Shown one piece after another: positions 35,185-43,798 of a DNA stretch of 64,000 nucleotides; the first letter of the stretch is position 1, and each line of letters opens with the position of its first letter. The notes under the pieces are model-generated. The model was not told where the DNA came from. It saw nothing but the letters and a program-made list of their open reading frames with translations, and searched no databases. This DNA comes from Paenibacillus harenae (lineage in GTDB: Bacteria > Bacillota > Bacilli > Paenibacillales > Paenibacillaceae), in assembly GCF_030812415.1 (NCBI RefSeq), contig NZ_JAUSST010000002.1, positions 1,054,001-1,118,000 on the forward strand, given 5' to 3'. The position numbers and the translations under genes were made by a program.

Positions 35185-36456
35185 ATTCATCATTCAGCAG
35201 AACTCATTCAGTCCTTTAGCTCCTCGCCCGAAAAGCAGCAGCAACTGTACAAGAGAACGCTAATCATAGTCGTCCTGGCGCAGCTGTTCGGAGGGGCCGG
35301 CCTTGCGGCTGGCGTCACAGTCGGCGCGCTGCTCGCCAAGGATATGCTGGGGACGGATAGCTATGGAGGCGTGCCTGTAGCGTTACTTACGCTTGGTTCG
35401 GCTGCCGGAGCGTATCTTATCGGCCAATTATCTCAGAGAAACGGCCGCCGAATCGGGCTGGCCGCCGGTTTCCTGTGTGGAGGCGTCGGAGCCGCGGGCA
35501 TTGTCGGCGCGGCCGTCATGGACAGTCTTATTCTTTTGTTTCTTTCCTTCATCATCTATGGTGTGGGAACCGCTACGAATTTGCAGGCGAGATATGCCGG
35601 TACCGACTTGGCCAAGCCTTCGCAGCGCGCCAAAGCAATCAGCATAGCGATGGTAGCGACGACTTTCGGAGCGGTCGCCGGGCCGAATTTAGTGGCGGTT
35701 ATGGGCGAATTCGCCGAAGCTAACGGCATTCCCATGCTGGCAGGCCCGTTCATCCTATCCGCCGCCGCATTCACGGTCGCTGGATTGATCCTGCTCGCTT
35801 TCCTTCGTCCTGATCCACTACTTATCGCCAAAACGATTGCCGAGGCGCGGAAAGATAATACCAGCCAAGTTTCTCCTACACAACAGTCATTGGCTGCCGG
35901 TCGCAAAGGAATTATTGTAGGCGCAGCCGTCATGGTATTAACCCAAGTCGTCATGATCGCGATTATGACGATGACGCCAATCCATATGCAGCATCACGGC
36001 CACGGTCTCGGCTCGGTAGGGCTCGTTATCGGCATCCATATCGGTGCGATGTACTTGCCGTCGCTCTTCACCGGAATATTAGCCGATAAGCTCGGACGAA
36101 TTCGAATGGCGTTTGCTGCAGGCTTCACTTTATTGCTGGCTGGAGTCATTGCCGCCATAGCGCCCGCAGACTCGCTGACGCTGCTAATCGTAGCATTGGC
36201 GCTGCTTGGACTCGGTTGGAACTTCGGCCTCATAAGCGGAACGGCATTGGTCGTCGATGCAACGAACATAGAAAACAGAGCCAAGACGCAAGGCGCGCTC
36301 GATGTGTTCATCGCGATTGCCGGGGCTTCGGGCGGCGCCTTATCCGGCATGGTCGTTGCAGGGGCGAGTTACGCAGCTCTTACGATAGCCGGCAGCGTGC
36401 TTTCCTTGTTGCTCATACCTTTAGCTTTCTGGTACAGACACGATAAAAACAAATAA
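35185..36456 (+). CDS. MFS transporter with apparent ATT start
   Basis: A major facilitator protein with twelve hydrophobic helices, 423 residues if started at ATT 35185. Helix 1 (T-L-I-I-V-V-L-A-Q-L-F-G-G-A-G-L-A) and the typical loop R-N-G-R-R-I-G between helices 2 and 3 are present. The first ATG (35344) would remove helix 1, and no ATG, GTG or TTG lies in frame between the upstream stop (35167) and 35344. AGAAGGGTGGG sits six bases before ATT, so ATT is the best start; CTG 35245 is a second option. The substrate is unknown. Confidence 0.75.
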   Translation: MHHSAELIQSFSSSPEKQQQLYKRTLIIVVLAQLFGGAGLAAGVTVGALLAKDMLGTDSYGGVPVALLTLGSAAGAYLIGQLSQRNGRRIGLAAGFLCGGVGAAGIVGAAVMDSLILLFLSFIIYGVGTATNLQARYAGTDLAKPSQRAKAISIAMVATTFGAVAGPNLVAVMGEFAEANGIPMLAGPFILSAAAFTVAGLILLAFLRPDPLLIAKTIAEARKDNTSQVSPTQQSLAAGRKGIIVGAAVMVLTQVVMIAIMTMTPIHMQHHGHGLGSVGLVIGIHIGAMYLPSLFTGILADKLGRIRMAFAAGFTLLLAGVIAAIAPADSLTLLIVALALLGLGWNFGLISGTALVVDATNIENRAKTQGALDVFIAIAGASGGALSGMVVAGASYAALTIAGSVLSLLLIPLAFWYRHDKNK

Positions 36457-36469
36457 GACGAGTATGCGT

Positions 36470-36515
36470 AAAGGGCTGTCCCCAAAGCCAATGGCTTAGG
36501 GATAGCCCTTTGTTC
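36470..36515 (+). terminator. Terminator of the MFS gene
   Basis: AAAGGGCT-TCCC-AAGCC pairs with GGCTT-GGGA-AGCCCTTT, with single mismatches, around AAT, followed by TTTGTTCG. Confidence 0.75.
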
Positions 36516-36536
36516 GTTTGCAGCTAACCTCTGGTT

Positions 36537-36615
36537 GCTATGTTGGATTTTTGCAGTAACTTTGGGTGGACTCTAATGGTGGTGGAGAGCTATGTTGGAT
36601 TTTCGCAGTAACTTT
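36537..36615. repeat. Two direct repeats of 27 bp
   Basis: GCTATGTTGGATTTTTGCAG-TAACTTT at 36537-36563 recurs at 36589-36615 with one base difference; the distance is 52 bp. No ORF is present. The unit resembles intergenic repeat units that occur in many copies in Paenibacillus genomes, but only two copies are in this window. Confidence 0.6.
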
Positions 36616-36648
36616 ATTCGTATCACGACACTTTCGAGACAGCCTCAT

Positions 36649-36705
36649 TTGACACACATATTAGTATTCGTTAATATAATATACATATTAGTAAACAGTA
36701 ATATG
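36649..36705 (+). promoter_or_regulatory. Promoter with two ArsR-type operators
   Basis: TTGACA (36649-36654) and TAATAT (36672-36677) are separated by 17 bases. Two palindromes of the form CATATTA-N8-TAATAT(A/G) occupy 36657-36678 and 36684-36705, 27 bp apart centre to centre. The first covers the -10 region, the second the start of transcription. This is how ArsR/SmtB repressors usually bind. Confidence 0.75.
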
Positions 36706-36723
36706 AGTAGGAGGCCTTAAGGA

Positions 36724-37065
36724 ATGGAAACGGCACTTTACGATGTGAAAGCCAAATTCATGCGCGGATTCAGCGATAAATCAAGATTGCAAATTCTTGC
36801 TTCCATTAAGGAAGGCGAGAAGACAGTGTCCCAAATCGTGGACGAAATGCAGGGCAGCCAATCGAATATATCCCAGCATCTCTCTTGTTTGAAGGATTGC
36901 GGCATCATTGTTAGTCGGCAGGAAGGAAAGTTCGTTTATTATAGCTTGCGGAATGAGCAGATCGCTTCTTTCATTGATGCTATGGATGTCGTGTTCAATC
37001 AAGTGGAGAACGAAGTGGCGGCATGTGAACAGATCGATAAGCTGAATTGTTGCTCGAAGCATTGA
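36724..37065 (+). CDS. ArsR/SmtB family metal-sensing repressor
   Basis: A 113-residue winged-helix protein. The recognition helix is in Q-S-N-I-S-Q-H-L-S-C-L-K-D-C-G, and the wing in R-Q-E-G-K-F-V-Y-Y-S-L. Two cysteines in the helix region (S-C-L-K-D-C) and several at the C-terminus (C-E, N-C-C-S-K-H) could bind soft metals; the arrangement differs from the alpha5 site of CzrA. It precedes a CadA-type ATPase by 15 nt and almost certainly represses it when metal is low. GGAGG lies before the ATG. Confidence 0.88.
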   Translation: METALYDVKAKFMRGFSDKSRLQILASIKEGEKTVSQIVDEMQGSQSNISQHLSCLKDCGIIVSRQEGKFVYYSLRNEQIASFIDAMDVVFNQVENEVAACEQIDKLNCCSKH

Positions 37066-37080
37066 GGAGGGCGTTAATCG

Positions 37081-39252
37081 ATGGCGATAAAGAAAAGCTT
37101 AGTGATTCTAAATGAATCACCGACTCAGGACGAGCAGCCGCGTGAAAAGCCGGATTCAAGATTAACCGAGACGTATATTATTGAAGGGATGGATTGCGGA
37201 TCATGCGCGCTGACGCTGGAAAAGCATTTGCAGAGTAATCCCGCAGTGAAGAAAGTCAGCGTCAACTTCTCAACGGGAAAGATGGCGATCGAACACGGCA
37301 GTACGGTGGAAGAGATTATCCAAGAGGTGTCAAAAGCCGGATTCCGGGCCGCGGTAGAGTCAAATGAGCGCACAGCCGAGCGTAAAAAGGATAAAAGCGC
37401 ATTCCATGCGGTAGTCGGATCCGGCACCCTCCTGGCACTAGGTATTATAGGCAGCTATGCGGGAAGCGTATCTGCGAATCTGATAACGGTGCTGTATGGA
37501 TTAGCTATTGCCATTGGAGGTTACAAACCTGCCAGAAGCGCTTATTATGCGATCAAAAGCCGGTCGCTGGATATGAATGTACTCATGTCGGCAGCCGTCA
37601 TAGGCGCGGCAATAATCGGCGAAATGCTTGAAGGTGCGACAGTCGTCTGGCTGTTTGCCTTAGGAAATATGCTTCAGTCGGCGTCAATCGAGAGAACGAG
37701 GAACTCGATTCGAAGCCTGTTGCAACTGACGCCGCCAGTTGCTCAAGTGAAGATCGGAAACGAACGGATCGAGAAGGCTGTACGAGACGTAGCGGTGGGA
37801 GATATTATCGTCGTTAATCCTGGCGATTCCATTCCATTGGACGGCAAAGTATCCTCCGGCGAGTCGAGCGTCAACCAAGCGCCTATCACGGGAGAATCGA
37901 TTCCTGTGGATAAGCAGGTTGGCGATACGGTCTTTGCGGGATCCATCAACGAGCATGGCATGCTGGAGATCACCGTCACGAAACGGGGAATGGACACGGC
38001 TCTTGCAAAAATCATTCATCTCGTCGAAGAAGCGCAAGCGAAGAAAGCGCCGACGGAAGCCATTGTCGATAAATTCGCGAGAGTGTATACGCCTATTGTA
38101 TTTGTGCTTGCTCTGATTGTCATGCTTATGCCGCCGTTATTCGGCTTGGGATTGTGGAGCGAATGGTTCTATAAAGGACTGGAGCTATTAGTCATCGCTT
38201 GTCCATGTGCACTCGTTATTTCCACACCTATAGCGATTGTCTCGGCTATCGGCAATGCGGCTAGAAACGGAGTCCTTATTAAAGGAGGAGTCTATCTCGA
38301 AATAGCAGGCAAGCTCTCGGCGATTGCTTTCGATAAAACAGGCACTCTAACAGAAGGTAAACCAAGCGTTGTTAAAGTGATCGCAGATCGCATAAGTGAA
38401 TCGGAGCTGATCTCCATTGCATTCACGTTGGAGCAATTCTCGACGCATCCTATCGCGAAAGCGGTCGTTCAATATGCGGAACAGCATGATTATGCAACTC
38501 GCCAGGCGAGCGGACATCGAAATATCACTGGCAAAGGGGTTACAGCAGAGATTGAAGGCCGGCAATATTTTGCCGGAAATATGAAGTTAGTTGAACTCTT
38601 CAATACGCCGTTGGGGGAGTATGAGCATCTAATCGCTCCTTTGCAGCAGGAAGGTCATTCGATCGTAATCATTGGTTCGCAGAATGAGATTGTCGGCATC
38701 CTTGCAATAGCGGATACGGTACGCGAAGCATCCGTCAAAGCGCTGTCAGAACTGCAGAACGCAGGCGTCAAGAAAGCGATCATGTTGACTGGCGATCATG
38801 AAGGAACTGCGAACCATATAGCGTCATTGACGGGAATAAGCCGATATTACGCGGATCTGCTGCCGGAAAATAAAGTCGAAGCAATCAAGCAATTGCAATC
38901 GCATGGACATAAGGTCGCGATGGTCGGGGACGGCATTAACGATGCTCCCGCACTTGCAGCAGCCGATCTTGGCATCGCTATGGGAGGGGCGGGCAGCGAT
39001 ACGGCTATGGAAACGGCAGATATTGTGTTAATGGCCGACCATCTGGAGAAGCTGCCTTATATGGTTAAGCTAAGCCGCAAGACGCTAGGCATCATCAAGC
39101 AAAATATTTGGTTCTCTATTCTGATTAAGGCTGCCGCTTTGGTATTGATTTTTCCTAATGTGCTGACGTTATGGATTGCCATCATTAGCGACACGGGAGC
39201 AGCATTGATCGTCATATTGAATAGCATGAGACTGTTGCGATTTAAGGGTTAA
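37081..39252 (+). CDS. cadA: Heavy-metal translocating P-type ATPase (Cd/Zn/Pb/Co, CadA-like)
   Basis: A 723-residue P1B-type ATPase that pumps divalent metal out of the cytoplasm. One N-terminal HMA domain has G-M-D-C-G-S-C-A (Cys39, Cys42). The membrane metal site is C-P-C at residues 374-376, the phosphorylated Asp418 is in D-K-T-G-T-L-T, and the hinge is G-D-G-I-N-D (Asp617). C-P-C with an ending D-T-G-A-A in the last helix is typical of the Zn/Cd/Pb group rather than copper pumps. It forms an operon with the ArsR gene under metal control. Confidence 0.93.
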   Translation: MAIKKSLVILNESPTQDEQPREKPDSRLTETYIIEGMDCGSCALTLEKHLQSNPAVKKVSVNFSTGKMAIEHGSTVEEIIQEVSKAGFRAAVESNERTAERKKDKSAFHAVVGSGTLLALGIIGSYAGSVSANLITVLYGLAIAIGGYKPARSAYYAIKSRSLDMNVLMSAAVIGAAIIGEMLEGATVVWLFALGNMLQSASIERTRNSIRSLLQLTPPVAQVKIGNERIEKAVRDVAVGDIIVVNPGDSIPLDGKVSSGESSVNQAPITGESIPVDKQVGDTVFAGSINEHGMLEITVTKRGMDTALAKIIHLVEEAQAKKAPTEAIVDKFARVYTPIVFVLALIVMLMPPLFGLGLWSEWFYKGLELLVIACPCALVISTPIAIVSAIGNAARNGVLIKGGVYLEIAGKLSAIAFDKTGTLTEGKPSVVKVIADRISESELISIAFTLEQFSTHPIAKAVVQYAEQHDYATRQASGHRNITGKGVTAEIEGRQYFAGNMKLVELFNTPLGEYEHLIAPLQQEGHSIVIIGSQNEIVGILAIADTVREASVKALSELQNAGVKKAIMLTGDHEGTANHIASLTGISRYYADLLPENKVEAIKQLQSHGHKVAMVGDGINDAPALAAADLGIAMGGAGSDTAMETADIVLMADHLEKLPYMVKLSRKTLGIIKQNIWFSILIKAAALVLIFPNVLTLWIAIISDTGAALIVILNSMRLLRFKG

Positions 39253-39333
39253 TAAATGACTGGCTCATGCAACTTATGGATCGTCTACCCCGTCTGATGG
39301 TTGGAACTATTTGTTAATGCCGGAGGGGTTCGG

Positions 39334-40617
39334 ATGAAGCAAGGGAAATATATTGTTATCTTCATCGTGACTTGCATGCTGACGATTGCAGGCTGCAGTT
39401 CGAATGAAGCTTTAGAAGAGAGGGATGCTTCTCCGGAAGCAAGTGCCGAGCCGCAGGAAACGAAGGGCTGGGTATTCGTCGGAGATGAGCACTATGATAA
39501 GCTGCCAGTGAATACAGAGAATCCTATTTTGCTGAATCGAATACAAGCCCGTCACCGTGACAAAAATAAGCTGATTGAAGGAGCGCTCCATGTAGTGGCT
39601 CTACACGGCAAAAACACCTTGGAAAACGTAGTTACAACAAAATTCGAAGCCAAGCTCGATACGGGTACAGCAGGGTTCGCGCTCAAACTGCAAAGACTGA
39701 AAATAGATGGACGTTCGATTACGATCCCGCAAGATAGAAATGACTTTCCGTTAGGATTTACGTTGACAAAAGATGGCAAACAATCTTATTTTGTTGCGGA
39801 AAACGGGATATGGGGAATAAACGACGAGAGTAACGAATTTAAACGATTAACTCCTTCAACCTATAATGGAAAAACTTATGAAGATTTGGCCAAAACGGCT
39901 ATGGAATGGACAGGGGGACCGATTGTAGCTTGGAATGGAGATGAGAGGCTTAGCCCCGATGGCACCCAAATGGTTTACTTCGGTGATAAACACGACGTTG
40001 GGAGCGGGGATAGCGCTTTGTTCGCGCTTGATATCGCGTCCGGTATAGAAACGATGATCGCCCATGCGGAAGGGTATAGTTATTTGTTAGCCGGATGGCT
40101 CGACTCGCAGCGTGTAATTAGCAGTAAATATAATAATTCAGGCAGTACTTATGTAATGGTTCATTTAAATGGTAAAGAATCGAAGCTAGACCTTAGAGGC
40201 GATTCTCCAATGGTTTATGACGTTCAAAATGAGATCATTGCGTATTATACGCCGTTTAAGAGCGGGGGAAGTGAATTCCGTATCGCTAGCATCAGTAAGA
40301 AGGGTACGGTCAGTGAAATGGTTTCCTTTCCCATAGATGGTTCGAGCAGACAAGACGGTTACGCAAGCTTTAGTCCCGATAACACCTATTTTGCAGCCAT
40401 TTTCGTTCCAGACGACGAGCCGAAAGCCAGATATTTGAAGGTTTTGGATATCCGAGGACATACCCTAGTCGATATTGCTTCGCTTCCAGATACAGTGAGT
40501 CGCTCGGCTGACATCATAGGATATGATTGGGTGGATGAAAATACGCTGCTTATTACGATAAGCGAGGAACGGCCAGACGGAGAGAGTATTTCGACGTGGA
40601 CGTTTTCGATAGGCTAA
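39334..40617 (+). CDS. Lipoprotein with TolB/WD-like beta-propeller
   Basis: A 427-residue lipoprotein. The ATG at 39334 behind GGAGGGG is chosen over an upstream TTG/ATG because it starts a clean signal peptide ending in lipobox L-T-I-A-G-C. The mature part has a Glu/Ser-rich linker and then blades that resemble TolB-type propellers (L-S-P-D-G-T-Q-M-V-Y-F and F-S-P-D-N-T-Y-F-A-A). The base composition is more AT-rich than that of its neighbours. Function unknown; a surface-bound scaffold is inferred. Confidence 0.7.
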   Translation: MKQGKYIVIFIVTCMLTIAGCSSNEALEERDASPEASAEPQETKGWVFVGDEHYDKLPVNTENPILLNRIQARHRDKNKLIEGALHVVALHGKNTLENVVTTKFEAKLDTGTAGFALKLQRLKIDGRSITIPQDRNDFPLGFTLTKDGKQSYFVAENGIWGINDESNEFKRLTPSTYNGKTYEDLAKTAMEWTGGPIVAWNGDERLSPDGTQMVYFGDKHDVGSGDSALFALDIASGIETMIAHAEGYSYLLAGWLDSQRVISSKYNNSGSTYVMVHLNGKESKLDLRGDSPMVYDVQNEIIAYYTPFKSGGSEFRIASISKKGTVSEMVSFPIDGSSRQDGYASFSPDNTYFAAIFVPDDEPKARYLKVLDIRGHTLVDIASLPDTVSRSADIIGYDWVDENTLLITISEERPDGESISTWTFSIG

Positions 40618-40893
40618 ACATTATACGCGTGTAACAAGAAGACGATCATGGTTGCGAGGAAATTAAGCAGACCCGTGACTGTCCGTGGCTGTGAATGGGG
40701 GCTAATTCGGCTTTATCCCTGTAGATGAGCCCTTGCCTAAGTTGGTTAAGTCGCCGGTATACACGAATACTCGCTATCGTTTCGTACGCATCGTATATTT
40801 TCCAACGTACATTGTCAATCATTTGCGACGGCTCGTTAATCGCTGTAAAATGAAATTTATGCAATCGTCGATTAAAGAACTGGAGGCCATTTG
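40618..40893. other. Intergenic stretch without a recognised gene
   Basis: A 72-codon frame exists on the minus strand but it has no ribosome binding site and no family I recognise. No clear hairpin was found. The last ten bases hold the GGAGG of the next gene. Confidence 0.4.
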
Positions 40894-41202
40894 ATGAGCA
40901 AGCGCTATCGGATTACAAGAGAATATCAACAACATACAGACTCTGGGCAAGGCATATCGTTAGAGGAGTGCAGACGATATTTTGCGACTAAGCCGGATTT
41001 TACCTATTCGCCTGTGTTTATCGCCAACGGCGAGACGACCATGACGATCGAAGGCGATTTCTTCATGTGGAGCTATGGGGAAGCGTTAATCCCGTTCCGG
41101 TATTATCAAGGAGATATTTATGTATCAGGCAGCAACGATGCCGTTATTCCAATGATGATGGAAGTGGCAAGCGAATTGACGGCGGATGTGGAAGAGGGAT
41201 AG
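40894..41202 (+). CDS. Conserved hypothetical protein, ~100 aa
   Basis: A 102-residue protein from the ATG at 40894 (GGAGG eight bases upstream; a TTG directly before it is an alternative). It begins S-K-R-Y-R-I-T-R-E-Y, then G-I-S-L-E-E-C-R-R-Y-F and has I-E-G-D-F-F-M-W-S near the middle. I think I have seen similar short proteins in Paenibacillus, with no assigned function. It has no membrane segment. It is the last gene before the T-box leader. Confidence 0.65.
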   Translation: MSKRYRITREYQQHTDSGQGISLEECRRYFATKPDFTYSPVFIANGETTMTIEGDFFMWSYGEALIPFRYYQGDIYVSGSNDAVIPMMMEVASELTADVEEG

Positions 41203-41261
41203 TTCTCCAATTTGAACTATTTTGCAAAAAAATTGTTTACCTTTGAAAAGGAATTTGTTAA

Positions 41262-41267
41262 TATAAT
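41262..41267 (+). promoter_or_regulatory. -10 element of the asd T-box transcript
   Basis: TATAAT lies 12 nt before the first leader stem; the -35 region is not clear. Confidence 0.4.
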
Positions 41268-41278
41268 CGATATCAAAT

Positions 41279-41565
41279 GCAATGAAGAGACGAGTAAATA
41301 AAGGGATACTTTCACAGAGAGCTCCGTCCGCTGAAAAGGAGCAAAGCGTACTTTATTGAACAAAGACTCAGAGCAGCGCATTGGAACCGTGACCAACCGG
41401 GGATAGTGTGCCAGGAGCTCCTGTTACAGAGCTAAAGTATAAGCATTGCTTGCAATGCCGTACTTGAAGAGGCTAATATGGCGACATATTAGCGAATCTG
41501 GGGTGGTACCGCGAGTATACAAATCTCGTCCCTAAGACATTTGTCTTGGGGGTGGGATTTTTTTG
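41279..41565 (+). ncRNA. T-box leader of asd
   Basis: The T-box core GGGGTGGTACCGCG lies at 41500-41513 and the terminator (AATCTCGTCCC paired with GGGTGGGATT, then seven T) at 41522-41565. Stem I begins at about 41279 with GAAGAGACGAGTA opposite TTATTGAACAAAGACTC. The specifier on the 3' side reads GAA-C-AAA-G, so lysine AAA at 41362-41364 is my best guess; a threonine or asparagine codon in a shifted register is possible. Uncharged tRNA would stabilise the antiterminator and allow transcription of asd. Confidence 0.92.
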
Positions 41566-41654
41566 TTGCCTTTATGGAAAGGATAGCTCGCAGTTAACAT
41601 AGTATAGGTTGCCGATTCATATTTCATATTTAAATCGAAAGGATTGAATAGCAT

Positions 41655-42740
41655 ATGTCACAATTACTAAAAGTCGCTATCGTCGGAGGAACGGGCATGG
41701 TTGGCCAGCGTTTCGTTCAATTGCTCGACGGGCATCCATGGTTCAAAGTTACAGCAATCGCAGCCAGCGCCAGCTCGGCAGGCAAAACATATGAGCAATC
41801 CGTACAAGGAAGATGGAAGCTCGCTACCCCGATTCCCGAAGAAGTAAAGCAAATCGTCGTACAAGACGCTTCCAAAGTAGAAGAGGTTGCTGCCGACGTC
41901 GACTTTATCTTCTGCGCGGTGGATATGAAGAAAAACGAAATCCAAGCCTTGGAAGAAGCATACGCGAAGACTGGAACGCCGGTCATCTCCAACAACTCGG
42001 CTCATCGCTGGACACCGGATATCCCGATGATTATTCCGGAAATCAACCCAGGCCATATGGATGTCATTGCTGCACAAAGAAAACGTCTAGGTACGTCCAC
42101 CGGCTTCATTGCGGTGAAACCTAACTGCTCCATTCAAAGTTATGTGCCTGCGCTCCATGCGCTGCGTGAATTCAACCCGACGACAGTTGTTGCTTCGACC
42201 TACCAAGCGATTTCCGGAGCAGGCAAAAACTTCACCGATTGGCCGGATATGCTCGACAACGTGATCCCGTATATCGGCGGCGAGGAAGAAAAAAGCGAGC
42301 AAGAGCCGCTTCGGATCTGGGGCAGCGTTGTAAATAATGAAATTGTAAAAGCAAGTGCGCCGTTGATCACAACACAGTGTATCCGCGTTCCGGTAACGGA
42401 CGGACATTTGGCTACCGTCTTCGTATCGTTCGAGAACAAGCCTTCGAAAGAAGAGATTCTCGCTCGTTGGCTGAATTTCAAGGGCCGTCCGCAGGAGCTT
42501 GGCTTGCCAAGCGCGCCCAAGCAATTCATCACCTACTTCGAAGAAGAGAACAGACCGCAGACGAAGTTGGATCGCGACATCGAGCGCGGAATGGGCGTAT
42601 CGGCGGGCAGACTGCGCGAGGATTCCCTATACGATTTCAAATTCGTCGGTCTTTCCCATAATACGCTGCGGGGAGCAGCAGGCGGCGCCGTGCTGATCGC
42701 CGAATTGCTGAAAGCGGAAGGTTATATTCAAGCGAAGTAA
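41655..42740 (+). CDS. asd: Aspartate-semialdehyde dehydrogenase, archaeal/fungal type
   Basis: A 361-residue NADP enzyme that reduces aspartyl phosphate to the semialdehyde, the branch point to lysine, threonine and methionine. The nucleotide-binding loop is G-G-T-G-M-V-G-Q-R-F, the catalytic Cys158 is in K-P-N-C-S-I-Q, and the mid part has N-N-S-A-H-R-W-T-P-D. This wording is that of the archaeal/fungal subtype, not the usual bacterial one. AAAGGATTGAATAGCAT precedes the ATG. It is controlled by the T-box leader upstream. Confidence 0.93.
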   Translation: MSQLLKVAIVGGTGMVGQRFVQLLDGHPWFKVTAIAASASSAGKTYEQSVQGRWKLATPIPEEVKQIVVQDASKVEEVAADVDFIFCAVDMKKNEIQALEEAYAKTGTPVISNNSAHRWTPDIPMIIPEINPGHMDVIAAQRKRLGTSTGFIAVKPNCSIQSYVPALHALREFNPTTVVASTYQAISGAGKNFTDWPDMLDNVIPYIGGEEEKSEQEPLRIWGSVVNNEIVKASAPLITTQCIRVPVTDGHLATVFVSFENKPSKEEILARWLNFKGRPQELGLPSAPKQFITYFEEENRPQTKLDRDIERGMGVSAGRLREDSLYDFKFVGLSHNTLRGAAGGAVLIAELLKAEGYIQAK

Positions 42741-42765
42741 ATAAAGCAACAATGGAGGCTGTCTC

Positions 42766-43428
42766 TTAGGAGGCTGCCTCTTCTTCATAGGAGACGTGTT
42801 GCTTCGTCAATGGCCATTCCATTGCTTCGAAGGGATCGCTCAGCATCATGCCGTGACCAACAGCGAGCAAAGAAGGGTTAACGGAAAGTAATTTGCGTAC
42901 GGATGCTACCGCTAGACCCTTGTTCCATGTACGTTTGGCAGGTATTGGAAAAGATGACGGCACTACTCCCGCTACGGCAAGTCCTCCCAATATTTGAAAG
43001 GCATCGCCGGCAATGAGGACGTTGTATCGCTCATCAAGAAAAGCCGTTGAACCTGGCGTATGACCGGGAACCGCGATAACCTTTAAAGATCCGATTCGAT
43101 CTCCATTTTGAACGAGAAAGTCGGGTTTTGCCATGAGGTTCGTGGTGAATTTACCCATAATAGGAGTATTGGGTTCACCTGGTTCAAGTGTCATATCATT
43201 GTTCAATAACTTTGCTTCTCGCCTTGAAACATAAAAGGTGATCAAGATTTTAGGGACAGGCTTGTTGAGCTGCTGCGCAGCTTGCAAGATATCGTCTGTA
43301 AATGCTTGTAAAGCAGTATCGATAAGCGTTAATTCGTTTTCTTCCTCGAAAAAGTAGACGTTAACGGAAAAACTTTCAAATTTGCCAATCATCAATTGGT
43401 GTACCGATCCTTCGTTAAACAATCTCAT
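42766..43428 (-). CDS. MBL-fold hydrolase lacking the HxHxDH motif
   Basis: A 220-residue metallo-beta-lactamase fold protein. The N-terminal strands, the V-P-G-H-T-P-G-S motif and V-G-H-G near the end are normal, but after K-I-L-I-T the sequence runs directly into F-Y-V-S-R-R-E-A. In the family T-H-x-H-x-D-H and about 20 further residues lie here. This is an in-frame deletion that removes the main metal site, so hydrolase activity is probably lost. The gene is otherwise intact; RBS in the minus-strand leader is weak. Confidence 0.8.
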   Translation of the reverse strand: MRLFNEGSVHQLMIGKFESFSVNVYFFEEENELTLIDTALQAFTDDILQAAQQLNKPVPKILITFYVSRREAKLLNNDMTLEPGEPNTPIMGKFTTNLMAKPDFLVQNGDRIGSLKVIAVPGHTPGSTAFLDERYNVLIAGDAFQILGGLAVAGVVPSSFPIPAKRTWNKGLAVASVRKLLSVNPSLLAVGHGMMLSDPFEAMEWPLTKQHVSYEEEAAS

Positions 43429-43798
43429 TCAACCTAGATACCTCCGTAACGATGTTTGTAAATCGCCTTCGATTCTCAGTATATTGAAAAAAAACCTCCA
43501 GTCCAGGAACAATAGATGCTAAAATATTCATTATTGAACATTTAGCAGGAGACTGTTCAGCATCTTGGGAGGAGCGTTGTTACAAGTGGCTACTTCTGTA
43601 CTGGATGGATAATAAAATAAGTTGCAGCGCAATGGAGTTAAACGAGATGTTTCATGAGCTTGTCCTTAACGGCCTTAGTCATCAAAGGGCTTGAAACAAC
43701 TCGCATTTACGCTAATACTTTGATTAGTTGCCGTAACCTGGATCATTTTGACGCGTATTATTGTTTTATCATAAATAGAAGGTGAGTTAATCTACCGT
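43429..43798. other. Intergenic stretch of 370 bp
   Basis: It separates the MBL gene and the isoprenoid synthase gene, which point away from each other. A TGCTAAA/TTTAGCA inverted repeat lies at about 43514-43545. A weak TTGACG-N17-ATAAAT promoter may precede the synthase. Several short frames have no ribosome binding site. Confidence 0.4.

Noticed and set aside
40646-40864. A 72-codon frame on the minus strand between the lipoprotein gene and the ~100-aa hypothetical gene
   Set aside because: No ribosome binding site, no recognised family and no terminator; treated as non-coding.
43514-43545. TGCTAAA/TTTAGCA inverted repeat as a terminator or operator
   Set aside because: AT-rich, long loop and no T run; could be chance in AT-rich DNA.
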